In this document: piece by piece, positions 32,471-45,500 of the stretch
Numbering within the stretch: the stretch's first letter is position 1
Layout: every line of letters begins with the position of its first letter
Origin: Undaria pinnatifida
Taxonomy: Eukaryota; Sar; Phaeophyceae; Laminariales; Alariaceae
Reading direction: 5' to 3'
DNA: 64,000 nucleotides
Assembly (NCBI GenBank): GCA_012845835.1
Contig: JABAKD010000014.1
Coordinates: 7,961,074 to 8,025,073 of the forward strand
Notes under the pieces: model-generated
Told to the model about the DNA's origin: nothing
What the model saw: the letters and a program-made list of their open reading frames with translations, nothing else
Databases searched by the model: none
Made by a program: the position numbers and the translations under genes

Positions 32471-34069
32471 GATGGTCTGTATTGCTGGTATATTATTCGA
32501 GTTGCCAATTGATTGCTCCGCGTTGTTCGTGTCCATGCTGACACTCGCCGTCCGACACTCTTGGCTCTCTTCTGTGCCTCGCTCTCGTCTTGGCTTCTGG
32601 GACAAGGTATGCATGGCCTTGCCCAGATCCTCACCGCCGCCCGGTGCATGCATCACGGCGAGAAGCGAGAAGGCCGCACACCCGCACACCTCAACCTTCT
32701 GCTACTCTCCGGTTCTGCGGCGGAATTAGGAGTTTAATGAATAACAAAGGCGTATATTATACGGGGACCACGTTGCAGGATTTTGCCCCAAAATGCCGCG
32801 GAGCGCCAGGCCACACAGCGTGGCTGCTGCGGGTCTAGGGTCATGGTATGGGGATCGATGCCCCCAAGGATAACCCGTGTGGGAGTGCAGGCGAGCTTGC
32901 GCCTCTCTCGATCGAGTCTAAGGTGATTAAAAACGGTATTATCGGTTCCCCAATCTTCGTTTAGCCAGCACAAGTTCCCGGTCATGCCGTGCCCAAGCGT
33001 TGCCCTCGACTCTTTTGTCTCTGCGACCAAGCGATTGTCTTCTACCCTCTCAAGTCTTTTCTTTCCATTTCTTGCCTCTCTGGTATATTCCTCCGTGTTT
33101 GGCTGTCCCTCTCTCTCATTTCCTGGCGTACTCATGATGCCATCATCAGATGGCTTCGCCGATCGTGTAGTACGTAGAAGTTCTGTCTGCCGCGTTTTGC
33201 CTTTTGCGACGCAAACAGAAGTCAGTGGTACACCTTATCTGTGTTACAGGTTAGTTACTCTCAGAACGCAACCCAACCGCAGCTGCCATTGTAGCACCTG
33301 TTCACTCTGCGCTCTCCACCATCTCGTACCAGGTATTGTGTGACACTGCTACAGGGCTCTGTACCCATGCTCCGATCGCAACAATCGTAGCAATGTCAGT
33401 TCGTAGTCTCCTTGTCTGCGGCCTACACCAAGTACCTCCCACGTGCAGACACCAGAGGTAGCAGCAGCAGCAGTACCCCTCGTGCCTCATGATATCACAA
33501 CGAACAGCGGCGAAGCGACCATTACTACCAGTGATGCTGCGTACTGCTGTTGCTGTGGGAAGTTCTCCAATCCTGGCTGCACCCCTGTACAGAGTACCTA
33601 GGCGTGCACAGCACATGACACCATCATAGGTACAATGCACAGCGCATCAGTCAATTCAGGGCTCATCGCTTCTCACCTTGGTGCACGAGTACGCAAGCTG
33701 CATCGCAGCTATCATAGTCCGCAGCTGAACTCGTACAAACCCCCCTCCAGGAACCCCCCCCCACCTCCCCCTCCCCTTCCATCGTACTAAGCATCAGACA
33801 GAAGGTAGCACTGCGGGGTCCCCTTCCCCTCCCCGGTTACGAAACCTCGGCACCGACACGTGGGGCGGCGTTTCGATACGTTTCGATGAAAAAACACTGC
33901 CCCAACATACTGGCGTTGTTATTGGACGTGCGTCGTATGCTATAGAAGTGCACCCACGTTTGTTTCGTACAATTTACTAAAGTGTGGGGCGTTTTTGCAG
34001 TTTTCAAAAGGTTAACGTGGTGCGTCGGGCGTTGTTTGCCTCGTTCGCTTTTTTTTTGGCGCATTTTAG
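32471..34069. other. Unassigned stretch, possible upstream part of the plus-strand candidate gene
   Basis: Open frames are short and overlapping on both strands. No exon could be supported between the CTG tract and the acceptor at 34069. Confidence 0.35.
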
Positions 34070-35071
34070 GCGGGGGGGAGTCCGTATCACGAGACGGCAA
34101 GTTCCGCTATCGACCGCGATTAAGGTGAGGGCTGAGAAACTTCTCCAGGCCAGGGCCTTTGTACCCTTCTAGCCTTATTGCTCTCGTGGCAGGGGAAGCG
34201 CGGCTGCTTACAGCATTTTTGGCGCGACGCCGACGCGCTTTCACAAACGAGGTTGACATCTGGCTGCTTGTGGTGGCAGCAGCAGCATATGCGGCAATAA
34301 TGAAGCTGGAATAGCATACTTGCCCCGCCCCCTCTTCCCTCCTCCGAATGCGCGCGTACGAGCCACGAAACGTTGCTTCGCATGGGTAGGGCCGTTCGGG
34401 GATTTCGATGCGTTTGAGTGTGACATTCCCTCGAACTCCCCCTGCCACCCTTAACTTTCTCCACCGCCTCACCCCCCTCTCCTTACTTCCCTCTCTCCCC
34501 CCCCCCCTCAGGTGCCGTTTGAAGCTCTTGGTGTAGTGGAAGCGTCTCCGCTCGTGCTCGCGGCCCTGCCGCTGTTGCAGACCGCTCCTGTATTAGGTAC
34601 GTTTTGTTGGTGTTCCGGCAGGGGAAGTGGGAGGGTTGGGGAACGGGGGGGCGGGAGGTGTTGTCTTGCGTACGATAGCACACCCCCTCGGACGAATATC
34701 CGAGCTCATTTTCTCGACAACGGGGAAAGCGCGCGCAAACCCAGAATGATGGCGTCTGCGGAAAGGTCTCGGGATCGTTCTCAATACGCTAGTCTCGTGG
34801 AGTATGCCCCGCTTGGTGTGGGGAAATTCGGCTGTGAAATTCGCTCCCCAGGGGGTTTGTATTCTTGCGTGTCGTTATATACGATATTTTTTTCAACGCT
34901 ATCGTCTCACTCGAAGTTGGAACCTACGTAGAGGTTGTGCATTATTGTGAATAATGCTAGCCACTCCTCCCCCCTCCTCTTCTCACTCTCGGTCCCAATG
35001 CGTTGGTTTTGTTCGCGTGGTCAACAGCATGTCAAGAGCCTGAGGGAGACGAGGACGGAGATGGCCGCTGA
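34070..35071 (+). CDS. Candidate plus-strand gene, 3' exons only
   Basis: Three segments join in phase: 34070-34124 (GVRITRRQVPLSTAIK, donor AAG|GTGAGG), 34512-34596 (VPFEALGVVEASPLVLAALP, LLQTAPVL, donor TTAG|GTACGT) and 35028-35071 (acidic CQEPEGDEDGDGR then TGA). The middle exon has a textbook CT-rich tract and CAG acceptor. No upstream exons or family were recognised, and a competing frame in the last segment runs to 35143. Supported by splice signals and phase only. Confidence 0.33.
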
Positions 35072-35194
35072 CACCGGTCCGCCCGGTTTCTCCCTGGTTG
35101 GCCAGCTTCTGGGACACGGGAAACGGGGCGGGGGAAAAAACTAGAGCAGGAGGCGGGAGGGGGGTCGTAAGGATTGTAGTACTTTTGCGGTGAT

Positions 35195-35232
35195 GGCGGG
35201 GGGGGGGGGGAGGGGGGGGGGGGGGGGGGGGG
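35195..35232. repeat. G13-A-G21 homopolymer tract
   Basis: Two G runs (35198-35210, 35212-35232) broken by a single A. Confidence 0.95.
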
Positions 35233-35239
35233 TAGCACC

Positions 35240-38200
35240 CTTACCTATGATAATTGATCATTGTCGTCGTTCTCGAAAAGGAGGTGCTTGGCGGGTTCTT
35301 GTTGAAAGGAAGTTGATATCTTGAACAAGTGGTTCTGGTGGTGGTGTTGGTGAACGTGCTGTGAGCGACCAACTTGCTGCTACTGTGCGTTATTTTCCGT
35401 CGTATTGTCTGTTTGGGATAATACCGCCATGTCGGCGGACAAAAAAAGCTTTGAACGAAAGCACACCACTGGGTTTGTGGTCATCCAAGCGGAGGAGGAA
35501 AGTGCACCCCGGGATGGAAGATGCTGTGACCCCGCGTTGCTCGTTGTTTATTCACCGTTCGCGTGGAACTGACGACAATGTAACAAACAATCAACCAAAC
35601 AATAAAAAAAGCAACCAGTGGATCAAGTCATCAACCCGCGGACAAAATGTCATCGTATGCTGCCATATTCCAAGCAGCTCGGGCTGCTGAGGTAAAAAAT
35701 GTGTCTAGATTGCGATGCAAGGGGCTGCACGACACGCGCGAAGCATGGTGATATGTGCACCTATGCACAGACAAATTGACACGAAAGACCCTCGTAGCTC
35801 GGCTTCTAGGGGAAGGGGACTCACAAAAGGAGGGGACTCACAAAAGAAAAAAGGCACCCACTCGCCGCTCGCCCTTCTTTATGAACGAGGCAGATGTTGA
35901 TTTCGGAGGTCGGACTACAAGCCGAGACCGATCCCACAACGCGCCGTCCGGCTAGGGTCCTAGAGGTCTCGCTAGTAGAGTGCTTAATCCTGTCACTTCT
36001 GAATATGGCATGCCACTCTATTTCCAAGTGGTTTGTCGCAGAAAACTCGGGTGCTGTTCTCAAGGGGTCAAGAGAGGCACAGGTCGTGTGGCACGTCCGC
36101 CTGGACCGCGAATCCTAAGAATCGAACATTCTTTGGGCCTCCCTTTCGAGTGAACTGAAGCGGATACAATGAACGTACACTCGTTTCAAATACCGGTCTG
36201 GGAAACACTTTTTTCGCGCTAACAAGCCCTCGAAAGGAAACGAGGTACTGCTGTAATGTAAAACAAAAACGGATTTCAGACGATGTCGCGCAGTTCTTCA
36301 GTTGGCGATGAACATCAAGTTGATCATTTTATAAAAATATTGATACGTCAGCTGTGAGTTCGGCAAATTTAGCGTCAATACTCATCTTCGTAAGCTGCGT
36401 AATACGCCGGTCGCCCGTATTGTAGTAAGTTTTTCATGGAAGTCAAAACTTAAATCAATAGTAATGATGAACATGAATGCTGTAATGAACCCTGATGAAG
36501 ACCTTAACGTGTGATATATGACATCATCACACCGTAAGTCAGAAATATTTTGGTTCAAGTACGGCACCCCTGCCACATGGCCGCCCGTTGTTGAAGTGAT
36601 GGCGGCGGTGGTGTGGTTGTTCGAGCTGTTTCTGCCTTGTGGTGCTCTTACAATACCGCTACACGTTTCTCCTCTCACGCCAGGCACATCTACCGAAAAC
36701 ACGCAGCAGACGATAATACAACAGGAAACAAAAGACGGCTATAAGAAGAGGAGACATTCGCACACGAGGAGGGCTGTCTAGACCTTGGCCCATTGTCTGA
36801 TACAAAATGATTGAAGACACACTTTCCTAAACCCTCGTACGCCACCCTAACGTAACCCCGACCGCTCAGAAAATTGTCGGGAGGATGAAGATGACATGAG
36901 GAGTCACAGCAGTGGGACTATCAACCATTTTGTCGTGCGCCAAGTCGCAAACACAACTGCACACGAGCGAGACGGTGCCATCGAAAAACGCGCCCACTGA
37001 AGTCACTTCTAGTTGGAAGGGCGCAAAACCCCAACCAAGACACGCAAACCACATGACGAAGATACATTATTAGCCTCTTACGAAGTTATGCCTGGTACCA
37101 GGTGTTGGATAAAATACCTAATGTGCTTCCCCTCCTTCATCATGGTCCTCCTCGTGTTGAGTTTCTCTTCCTCTATTAACGTTCTTGTCATTTTTTAGCT
37201 CCTCTCGCCCCTCTCCTTCTCCTTGCTTGTTCATATCGCAGAAAGCGTTTCCCCTCACTTCGTTCCTCAGCATAACGCCTTCATACATGATGTACGAATT
37301 GAATTCTGGACTCGAACCCATGAAGAAATTACACACACAAGAAAAATAAGCACGCATGCAAGCACAAGTAAAAAACAAGCAAGTTCTCCCAAGCATGCCC
37401 TCTCAGGCACATAAAATCCACTGCCACACTGCCGCCACCATGGCGCGGTACGGCGCGGTGGCCTGACTGAGGTAGCGCTGCTTCTGTCCTCGCAACGCCT
37501 CTCCCTTATGACTCCTCCATCCCCTCTATCCCCTTCATGAAAACGCGCACTACAAACAGCGCGGAACCCTCCCACCACCCTACCCAGCCGACATACATAC
37601 ACTCTCAACTTAGCAAGTAGACAGGTCATTCTTCATACGCGACCCAACCATCGTAAAATAACACGAGAAAAAAAAACTCGCGAAACGAGCAAAATCTTCT
37701 ACGTAAAATATTGGCCAATGCCTGCACCCCCGCCCCAACTCTACTGCCAGCTTGGCGCAGCTTGTGATAAAATGGATCCCGGTTGCACACCCTTTCCCGT
37801 GCAGCACACCCGCACACGCGATGCCTCTTCACCCGTGAAACCCTACACTAGTAGTAGTATTAATAAAAAAAAACATTAGGCTCGCAAAAGCTAGAAGCAG
37901 ATAGTTTGATCAACCTTTCCAGAACCCACGTATGGCGACCTAAAACGCGAGGAAAAAAAAAGGCCATCGCCTGTTTAGGAGGATCAGCGTGCAGCGGTAC
38001 ACGTCTCATCATGCTACGCTTATGTCGTGCAGCTCCTACCGGTGCTCCTTGCGTCGCTGGTCGGACGTATCCTCTAGCAGCCCGCGCTGCTTACCGTGTC
38101 CGATGCCGTAATTGTAGGTCGTTGTCGTCAATTTTCCCCGCTGAAATAGTAGTAGTACTAGTAGTAGCAGCAGCAACAGCGGAGGAGATAGACGTGATGC

Positions 38201-38343
38201 GATGCGGTCTCTCACCAAAAAAAAACAAATAAGAGAGGTAAGTTCCCCATTGGCACCCCGCTTCGCGACAGCGAGGCCACAACTACAATGCCGCTCTCAA
38301 CTCAATTAGCTCTTTGTGGCGGACACCTGGAACGGACAAGGCG
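35240..38343. other. Unassigned stretch
   Basis: Contains short frames only. A tRNA-like B-box string (reverse of GGACTCGAACC) occurs at about 37309-37320 without a foldable tRNA. A diverged family R piece lies at about 36340-36425. No gene was supported. Confidence 0.4.
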
Positions 38344-38367
38344 CCCCCCCCCCCCCCCCCCCCCCCC
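38344..38367. repeat. C24 homopolymer
   Basis: Uninterrupted C run followed by C-rich sequence; a G-rich block lies 270 bp downstream at 38629-38652. Confidence 0.95.
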
Positions 38368-38842
38368 TTCCCCGGCCCTCTCCTCGCCCCCGGCCCCGCC
38401 CTGCTCCCGCCTTGTCCCGAGTTTTCTTGGTTCTTCCCCCTTCCAGGAGGAACACAAGACTCATCCCTACCCAGCCACCCAAAAAGTCATTTGTTGCCGT
38501 GTCTCTAGCATCTCTAACCAACTAACCTCCGACGTTCTCTCGACAAAACCGGAGCCATATTAAGCCTACAAAATTCTAACGCACGCAAAGAGTCGGGTGG
38601 GGGAGGGGAGAACACCACACCAGGTACAAGGGGGGGGAGGGGGGGGTGGGGGAGAGCCCGCATGTCCCCGCGGTTACAGCGCGGGGATACACTGCCGAAA
38701 ACCTTCCAACTTCCGCTTTATGGAAAAAGGAGAGGAATCTTGTGTCCAGGCTACCATTACATACTTATGATAAGAGGGGTGTATACGGGGGGAACAGGGA
38801 TGGGGGATGAGACGATCAACAAGCGCAAAGGGCGACAAGAAT

Positions 38843-38876
38843 GAACCGAACCGAACCGAACCGAACCGAACCGAAC
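38843..38876. repeat. (CCGAA)n pentanucleotide
   Basis: About six perfect AACCG units followed by some 110 bp of degenerate copies (CCGAACCCAACCC, TCCGAACCGG, CCGAGCCGAAATC). Confidence 0.92.
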
Positions 38877-39299
38877 CAAATCAAATTTCGCCGAGCCGGC
38901 CTGTTCCCGAACCCAACCCAACCGAATCAGTCCGAACCGGCTATGTATGAGCAGAATCGGTCCGAGCCGAAATCAAACCGAACGGAACCAACGCGAACAA
39001 AAGCGAGAATCGAGCCGCGGACCAACAACTTCGAAGAAAAAAACGAAAGAAGAAAACGGTTTTTTTCTCGGTCCGAGCGGTACACACGATGTGGCGGCTA
39101 GGACGGGGGGGGAAAACACCTCTTCCCCCTTCTCCCTACCCCTTCCGCCTACCCCCCCCTCCTCCCCCCGCCCCAACCCGCAACCCTGCAAAAAAATAGC
39201 GTAGCTGTAAAATATTTCCACAACAACTCCGGGTGACAGAAAAAATAAACCCACTGAATCTCGAAAGCGACGAGAAGCGAAGCGACACACCATCGCCCT

Positions 39300-39590
39300 C
39301 TAGCTACTCCCACCCCCAGCCCCACTCCCAGCCCCTCCCGCCGCTGCTGCCGCTGCTGCTGCCGCTGCTGATGCTGCTGCTGACGCTGCTGCTGCTGCTG
39401 CTGCAGCCACCACTGGCCCAGAGCTAGGAGGTAGAGACAAGGTCTGCTGCTGCTGCTGCTGCTGCGCCTGTTGGTTATGTTTTGGCGGGCCAGGGGCTGC
39501 CGCACTCGGTTTTCGCGAAGACGAAGCTGATGGGGCCGCGAGTTGCCTGTTTTGCTCGTTCACGACTATCCGGGCGTACTCATCCCCCAC
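39300..39590 (-). CDS. AUREO: Aureochrome exon H: post-LOV helix and Gln/Ala-rich tail
   Basis: The terminal exon is 291 nt including the TAG stop, acceptor AAATCAG. It starts VGDEYARIVVNEQNRQLAAP, the J-alpha-like helix after the LOV core. It then becomes low complexity: a Gln run (QQAQQQQQQQ), a Ser/Pro stretch and two long Ala runs ending GGAGSGAGGGSS. The same CAG repeat is read as Gln in one place and Ala in another. Confidence 0.9.
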   Translation of the reverse strand: MGDEYARIVVNEQNRQLAAPSASSSRKPSAAAPGPPKHNQQAQQQQQQQTLSLPPSSGPVVAAAAAAAASAAASAAAAAAAAAAGGAGSGAGGGSS

Positions 39591-42500
39591 CTGATTTGAT
39601 TGGGTATTATGTGAAGAGAAGGGGGAGTGGGGAGGGGAGGTGGGCGTTGAGGGCGTGTGTGCGTGTTGTAGAGGTATTCGCTTGAGGAGGACTGAAAGTT
39701 CGGTTAGCATATGTATTATGTGGTGTGGCGTGGTATGGCAGAGCATGGGCGGCACGGCATACACCAACCGGTTAACTAACCAGCCAAAAACAACACAAAA
39801 ACCAAGGAAACACCAAGACCAAAAAATCCCTCCCTCCCCCAGCCAACGTTACACCGGGCACAAACGTAGTTGATCGTCGCCTCTCCCCCGTCTCTTGACC
39901 CCTTTAGAATCATAAGATTCCTCCCTATACTAATTCCACATAATTTTGTCCTCAAAACGGGTTTCCAGGTGTAAAGGCGTTAAGGAGGATGGTATAGCAT
40001 GGCATAGCATGGCATGGCATTGCATGGTATGAACCAACCTACCAACCAGAAAAACACAACCTAGAAACCACCCAAGATAAACCCCACACCCTGAAAAATC
40101 TTGGTGCAAGCAATGCCTGCCTGGTTGGTGAAACCCGACATGCTCCCTCCCGGCATTGTAGGTATGCGAGGGTCTATACCATCTCGTCATACCACCACAG
40201 ACACGCATTACTATCGAGTACAACCCCCCCCCCTCCTCCCCCGATAAAGCCTACCGAGACTCACTTTACACTGTACACCAACGTAGTTAACCGTTGTCCC
40301 TCCTCCGTCTCTCAAGGAGGCCACGAAGAACTGGTTCCAGAAGGTCGTGCCGTCCGCACGGTAGTTCAGCAGGCACACGCTGGTATCTAAACCCTCCTCG
40401 ATCGCCTGCGTCCCGCCCCAACACAAAGGAACATATATACGGATAGATAGACGGTGGGGACGTACAAGCGGAATAAATCAGAACACGGACGCCGAAACGG
40501 ACGTTCAACGGTGATGGAAACGGTAAGGCTAATGTTAACCCCTTCACATCTAAAAACCCGTTTTTGGGGACAAAATTACTTGGGTTTAGTATAGGGAGGG
40601 GTTAGGGGCTCCAAAGGGGTTAACCGTTGCGCAACCGCCAACAAAACAAATGCTGATTTTACTATTTTTTAGATTTACCTTGGATATCTTCAAAATGCTA
40701 CCTTTGGTGTCTTTGGAAAATGTTCCGTTTCCCATCTCAAACGTTACTTTTGGTATCACAAATGTAACCTTCGGTATCTTCGGTACCTTACACACATGAT
40801 AGCATTTCCTAAAATATCTTGCAGTGTTATGTTGTGGTACCTTTCGAATCTTATCGACTGCTCTAGGATCCGTCTCCGGGCCTTGCAAGAACCGGCAGTT
40901 CCGCCCGAGCACCTCGTGAAGCTTGTATCTCGTCAGCTAATGGCACAGAGAAAACGAAAAAGAAACGAAAAGAAACGAAAGAGAAAGGACGACGGGCGTT
41001 ATACTTCATATTCTCACGTTAACTCATCATCGCCAGAGTTCAGTCCGTGGTCACAGGACAGGATCCAACCACGCTTGAGCCAAATAATACATGAAAATAA
41101 ATAAACCAACGCGATTCAAGCTGAAGCAAGTCGTGCGCAAAAAAAAGATATTGTAGCTGTCGCTAAAACGAGCGACAGCTGATAGATGTAACTGTCGTCA
41201 GACGTGTGCGTCCACGGGCCATTGGTTCGTGTGATTGCGAGGGGCACCACGCTTGACTTGCAATTGATTGGTCGTGCATCTGCAGCAGAAGAGGAAATCA
41301 TTGGTTTCCTTAAGCGGCGTTAGCCTCACGGACTGAGTTCGGTTCAATCGAGGCCAACGGACGTCTGTTTGACCGGTCCATGAGGCAGCAGCTATGGCCT
41401 TCGCTATGCCATCAGCTATGCCCCCTGCTTGCGTGTGTTGTCTGCTGTGCGTGTGGTGCTGACTGCTGTGCGACCGCTGTGCGTGTTGGCGGTCGCTTGT
41501 GTGCTCTGTGTGCTCGTGTGTCCCGCTGTGCTGTTGTGATGTTTTTTTTTTTTTTTTTCATGTGGTCCGCCACCACAGCACCCATTTTTCTAGTGACCTA
41601 GTCTAAATTCAAGTTAAAGCGTACAAACACACGAACTTTTTTTTTCGAGTAGGGCGCTATTACGGGGGGACCGCAGGTGGGAATTAGAAACTCGCTTCGC
41701 TCGAATAAAAGTGAAATCATCACTCACCTCGAGGAAGCCGCCGCTGGCGAATACGATGGGGTTGTCTGGTAAGGAGGCGTCGGTAATCACGAAGTTCTGC
41801 TGCGCCGTCTGCAGCGCCTTAACCAGCGAGTAGTCGGGGTCGTCCAATATCTGCAATCGTGGCCAAAAGAGCGAAAGCGTGGGTTAAAAAAAAACGATCA
41901 AATCGAAGAGCAGTCTGAATGCTGAACCTTATCAAATATTTGTCACTAAACGTGAAGAAAAGTGCAGGAAGGAAGAAGGGAAGGCAGCCGTGACCACTGC
42001 ATGTCCACAAGGCCGTTGAGCGTAAAACCTCCTACCTTGGTACGCGCTAAAAAAAAAAAAAACAGTCATGAGTGTCCAAAACGCGTGCGCGATAGACACA
42101 ACCACCGATTGAGGCCATCGAACCATAACAAAAACAGAACAAGAGGAAAAACACCTACCCACTCGCCACAGAGAGGCAAAGAGAAAGAGATGAGACCCTC
42201 ACTAAGCCTAGCCAAAGAGATACAGGGGGGTAGCAGTGAGAGAGGACCAGGGACGCATTAATGGGCGCCGTCCGTAGAGGAATCGTGTATCATAATAACA
42301 TCGTGACACAGCAGTCTCGGCACGAGTGAACCATCAACCGCAGTGTGAGCGCACAGCAGGACGAGTAGCAGCACCAGTACCAGAAACCACGCGTCTTGTA
42401 CAATGCCTTGCACGCCCGACGCCAAGTGCATCACCCCCAAACTCAGCAGTCCGCGTTGCTCCTTGACGATGCCGTAATCCTCACTTGCTTTCGTTATTTT

Positions 42501-45500
42501 TTCGCTTTAACTCCCAAAGGGGGGCAATACACCGTTCACCATTGTGCGTCGATTCAAACGCCCGGGGATGATCCCTCGCCCTACAAGCTCCCCATTCAAC
42601 ATTGGCACCAAACGCGTGGCGCATATACTTCTCTAGCGCTCGTTTAAAAAACTCGGTATCGGCCCGGGGGAGGGGGGGCAGTTATTCTTCTCACCTTCGT
42701 CGCTTGCGTGGGGTTAGCAGTAACGAGCGTACCCCCCGCATCTTCGGGCACGCACGTTGCCACCAACTCCCGCCCTCGCTCCCCCAGAGAGGCCACGATC
42801 GACCCCTTCAGCGACTCGTTTTCCGCCTGCTTACACGTACGTTCGGTTGGGTGGGGTTAGGGCGAGTTAGGGTGGGGTTGGGTTGGGTTGGGTTGGGTTG
42901 GGTTGGGTTGGGTTGGGTTGGGTTGGGTTGGGTTGAAACATATGGTGCACCTGTAACCTGTAACAAAAAACAAATGCGCATGACTTACGATGCCAAAATA
43001 AGTCAAATCATCCGAAGTTTTTCAGGTGCGTGCCCGCAGTACTTTGGATGCTTCAGCCCTGACCGCTACCGACAGTCGCACAGACCGCAACCATTGGTTC
43101 CGTCTTGAGGAAAAAACAGAAACATCGACCGCCATGCCGTCGCCTCCACGTCAGCCTGCTAACGTCGACAAAACGGTTGATACCATCATTGCACATTCAA
43201 ACTGTGTAGGTGAGTACGCATAATTTCCAGAGCATATATTAGGGCTCCGGCGTCTGTTGCGCACAGCACAACACGAGAGGGCAGGCGTGTTAGCCCCACC
43301 CAAATTTGCGATGCTGGCGTGAATATTCGCCCGAACACCACTCAATAAAGTGCGTTTAGGCACTTTTTCTTTCGTGATTCACGCGCGAAAACACACCTGA
43401 AAACCGCTTGATGACCAAGTGCGTTTTTAGACGACTATAAACCCGTTTTCGCCTATGAACACAGAAAAGGCGCTTCAACATGTTTTATCAACCCCGGCGA
43501 TGAAGACACGCGCAACGATTTTTTCGCTTACCGCGAAAAAAAAGTTGCGCGTCGTGAAACGCGTGTTGCGTGCGCGCACATGCGTCCCGGCGCCGGTTGC
43601 GCAAAATAATCGCCTTTGCGAAATGGTCCTACCGTGCAAGCTAGTCCGCTACAAATTTTGTCTCATGATATCTACAGCGCGGATGTTGTTGCCACTCTTC
43701 GTTGCAGTTTCGATATTACCTGCAGTTTTGATATTACCTATATTGCCGCGATGCAGGCATCGTTAGTACCATTGTTGTTGTTGATTCCGAGTTTTGTACA
43801 TACTATATCGATAAGTGTAGATCTATATCGGATCCTTCGTGCAAGCCGACACACAGCCCTACCGCACATAAGTTCAGGTGACAGCGCCCAAGAGTTCATG
43901 TTGATCCATGCTCTAGGGCGCGAGAGGTTGCTCGCGTTGTCTTGGTTGGTCTTCACCGTCAAATGCTCTCATAAGTTCTATTTTTGCCTGTTAGGAAACC
44001 ATCGAGAGTTTTTGTCTCTTATCCACACACCAGCGGCCAAATGCATTCTTAACAGCAGCCTCGTGGGCTTCCGCCACACATCACCGTCGGTGGTGTGAGC
44101 ACCGTACACCAAGGGTGGGTCGGACAGCCTAACGAGCTCACCACGTTCAGATCTCGCGATGCTGTCACTGATTTCGCCGAGCGAAGTGTGTGGAGGACAT
44201 GAAATCTTGCCGATATAACACAAGTTATGCTTGAAACATTCTCAGGCAATGTTGCCAAGATCGCCGCCAAAAATCCTTGTTTCGGAAACTGGAACGTTGA
44301 AAAAAAAACGAAAAATCGGGCCCATAGACAACCTTCGAGGCAACGATTGGTTGGTATCATCCGAAAGTAAACTTTTTAACTAAACATCGGCTTGCGGTTA
44401 GCAACGGTCTTAGCACGTCTTAGTTTCGTCTTACTACGCCGTACATTCGTCTTGGACGTTTTGAGACCAATCTAACACGTGTCAATACGATATAAGGGTA
44501 GCATAGCACGTGCTAAGACAAATGTAAGCCACCCGCCCCCCCACCCATCTGTCCTTACCTGGAGAGCGTCCACGCTCCGCTGAAGGGAGTCCAGCAAAAA
44601 CTTCTTTCTCACGCGGCTTCTCTTCGCGTGCTCCCGGTTGCGCTCTCTGCGGACATGTGACGGCGGCGGGGAGAACAAGAAAAATAAAAACATGTCAACA
44701 CGAACACAACAACAAAGATGACAACGACTTCAACAATGATAACAGCGGCAGCAACCACAACAGGAGCAGCAACAATAAAAACAGCAGCAATAGCATCAAA
44801 ATTAGCAGCGGCCGCAGAACAACGGCCTAAGGCCAATCGTCACAACCAACGCCTCCACTACCACACCGCTACCAAAAACAGCTGCCAACAATACCACTAA
44901 CCCCGCCACAGCCACTACCACTACCAGCCAACGCTTCCACACGTCGGATAACTCATGAGTTAACTCAGTTTTGCTACTTGACTCACACCCCCTGAGTGCG
45001 CATAACTGAGTTATCATCTTTAACTCATCATCCCTGTGTGTAACTGAGTTATGGTATTTAGCTCCCCCCCGCGGGGTGTGCACAACTGAGTTGTCGCCTT
45101 GAACTCATCCGCAGGAAGTGAGTATAACTGAGTTATAATCTTTAACTCATTCCCGCGGAGAATGCACAACTGAGTTATGCTCTGCAACTCAGTGAAATTT
45201 GACTAATTCATAACTCATAATGTACAAGTGGACGTACAAGATGAGTAGCGCGGCAGTAAAACAACTACCGCAAGTCAGCGAAAATGGGAACGTTACTTTT
45301 TTTTTTTTTCGTGTTGGCTGCCGTTACACGTGCGGGAAAAAACTTCGGCAAGTGCACTATAAAAACAGGAACAAAGGCAATGGTTCTGGACGAAAAGGTA
45401 AGCGACAATGGCAATTCAAGTACAACGAAGTGAAAAAATGGCTACAAATCGGACAACTCATGGGTTAACTCAGTTATGTTCTTTAACTCACACCCCCTGA

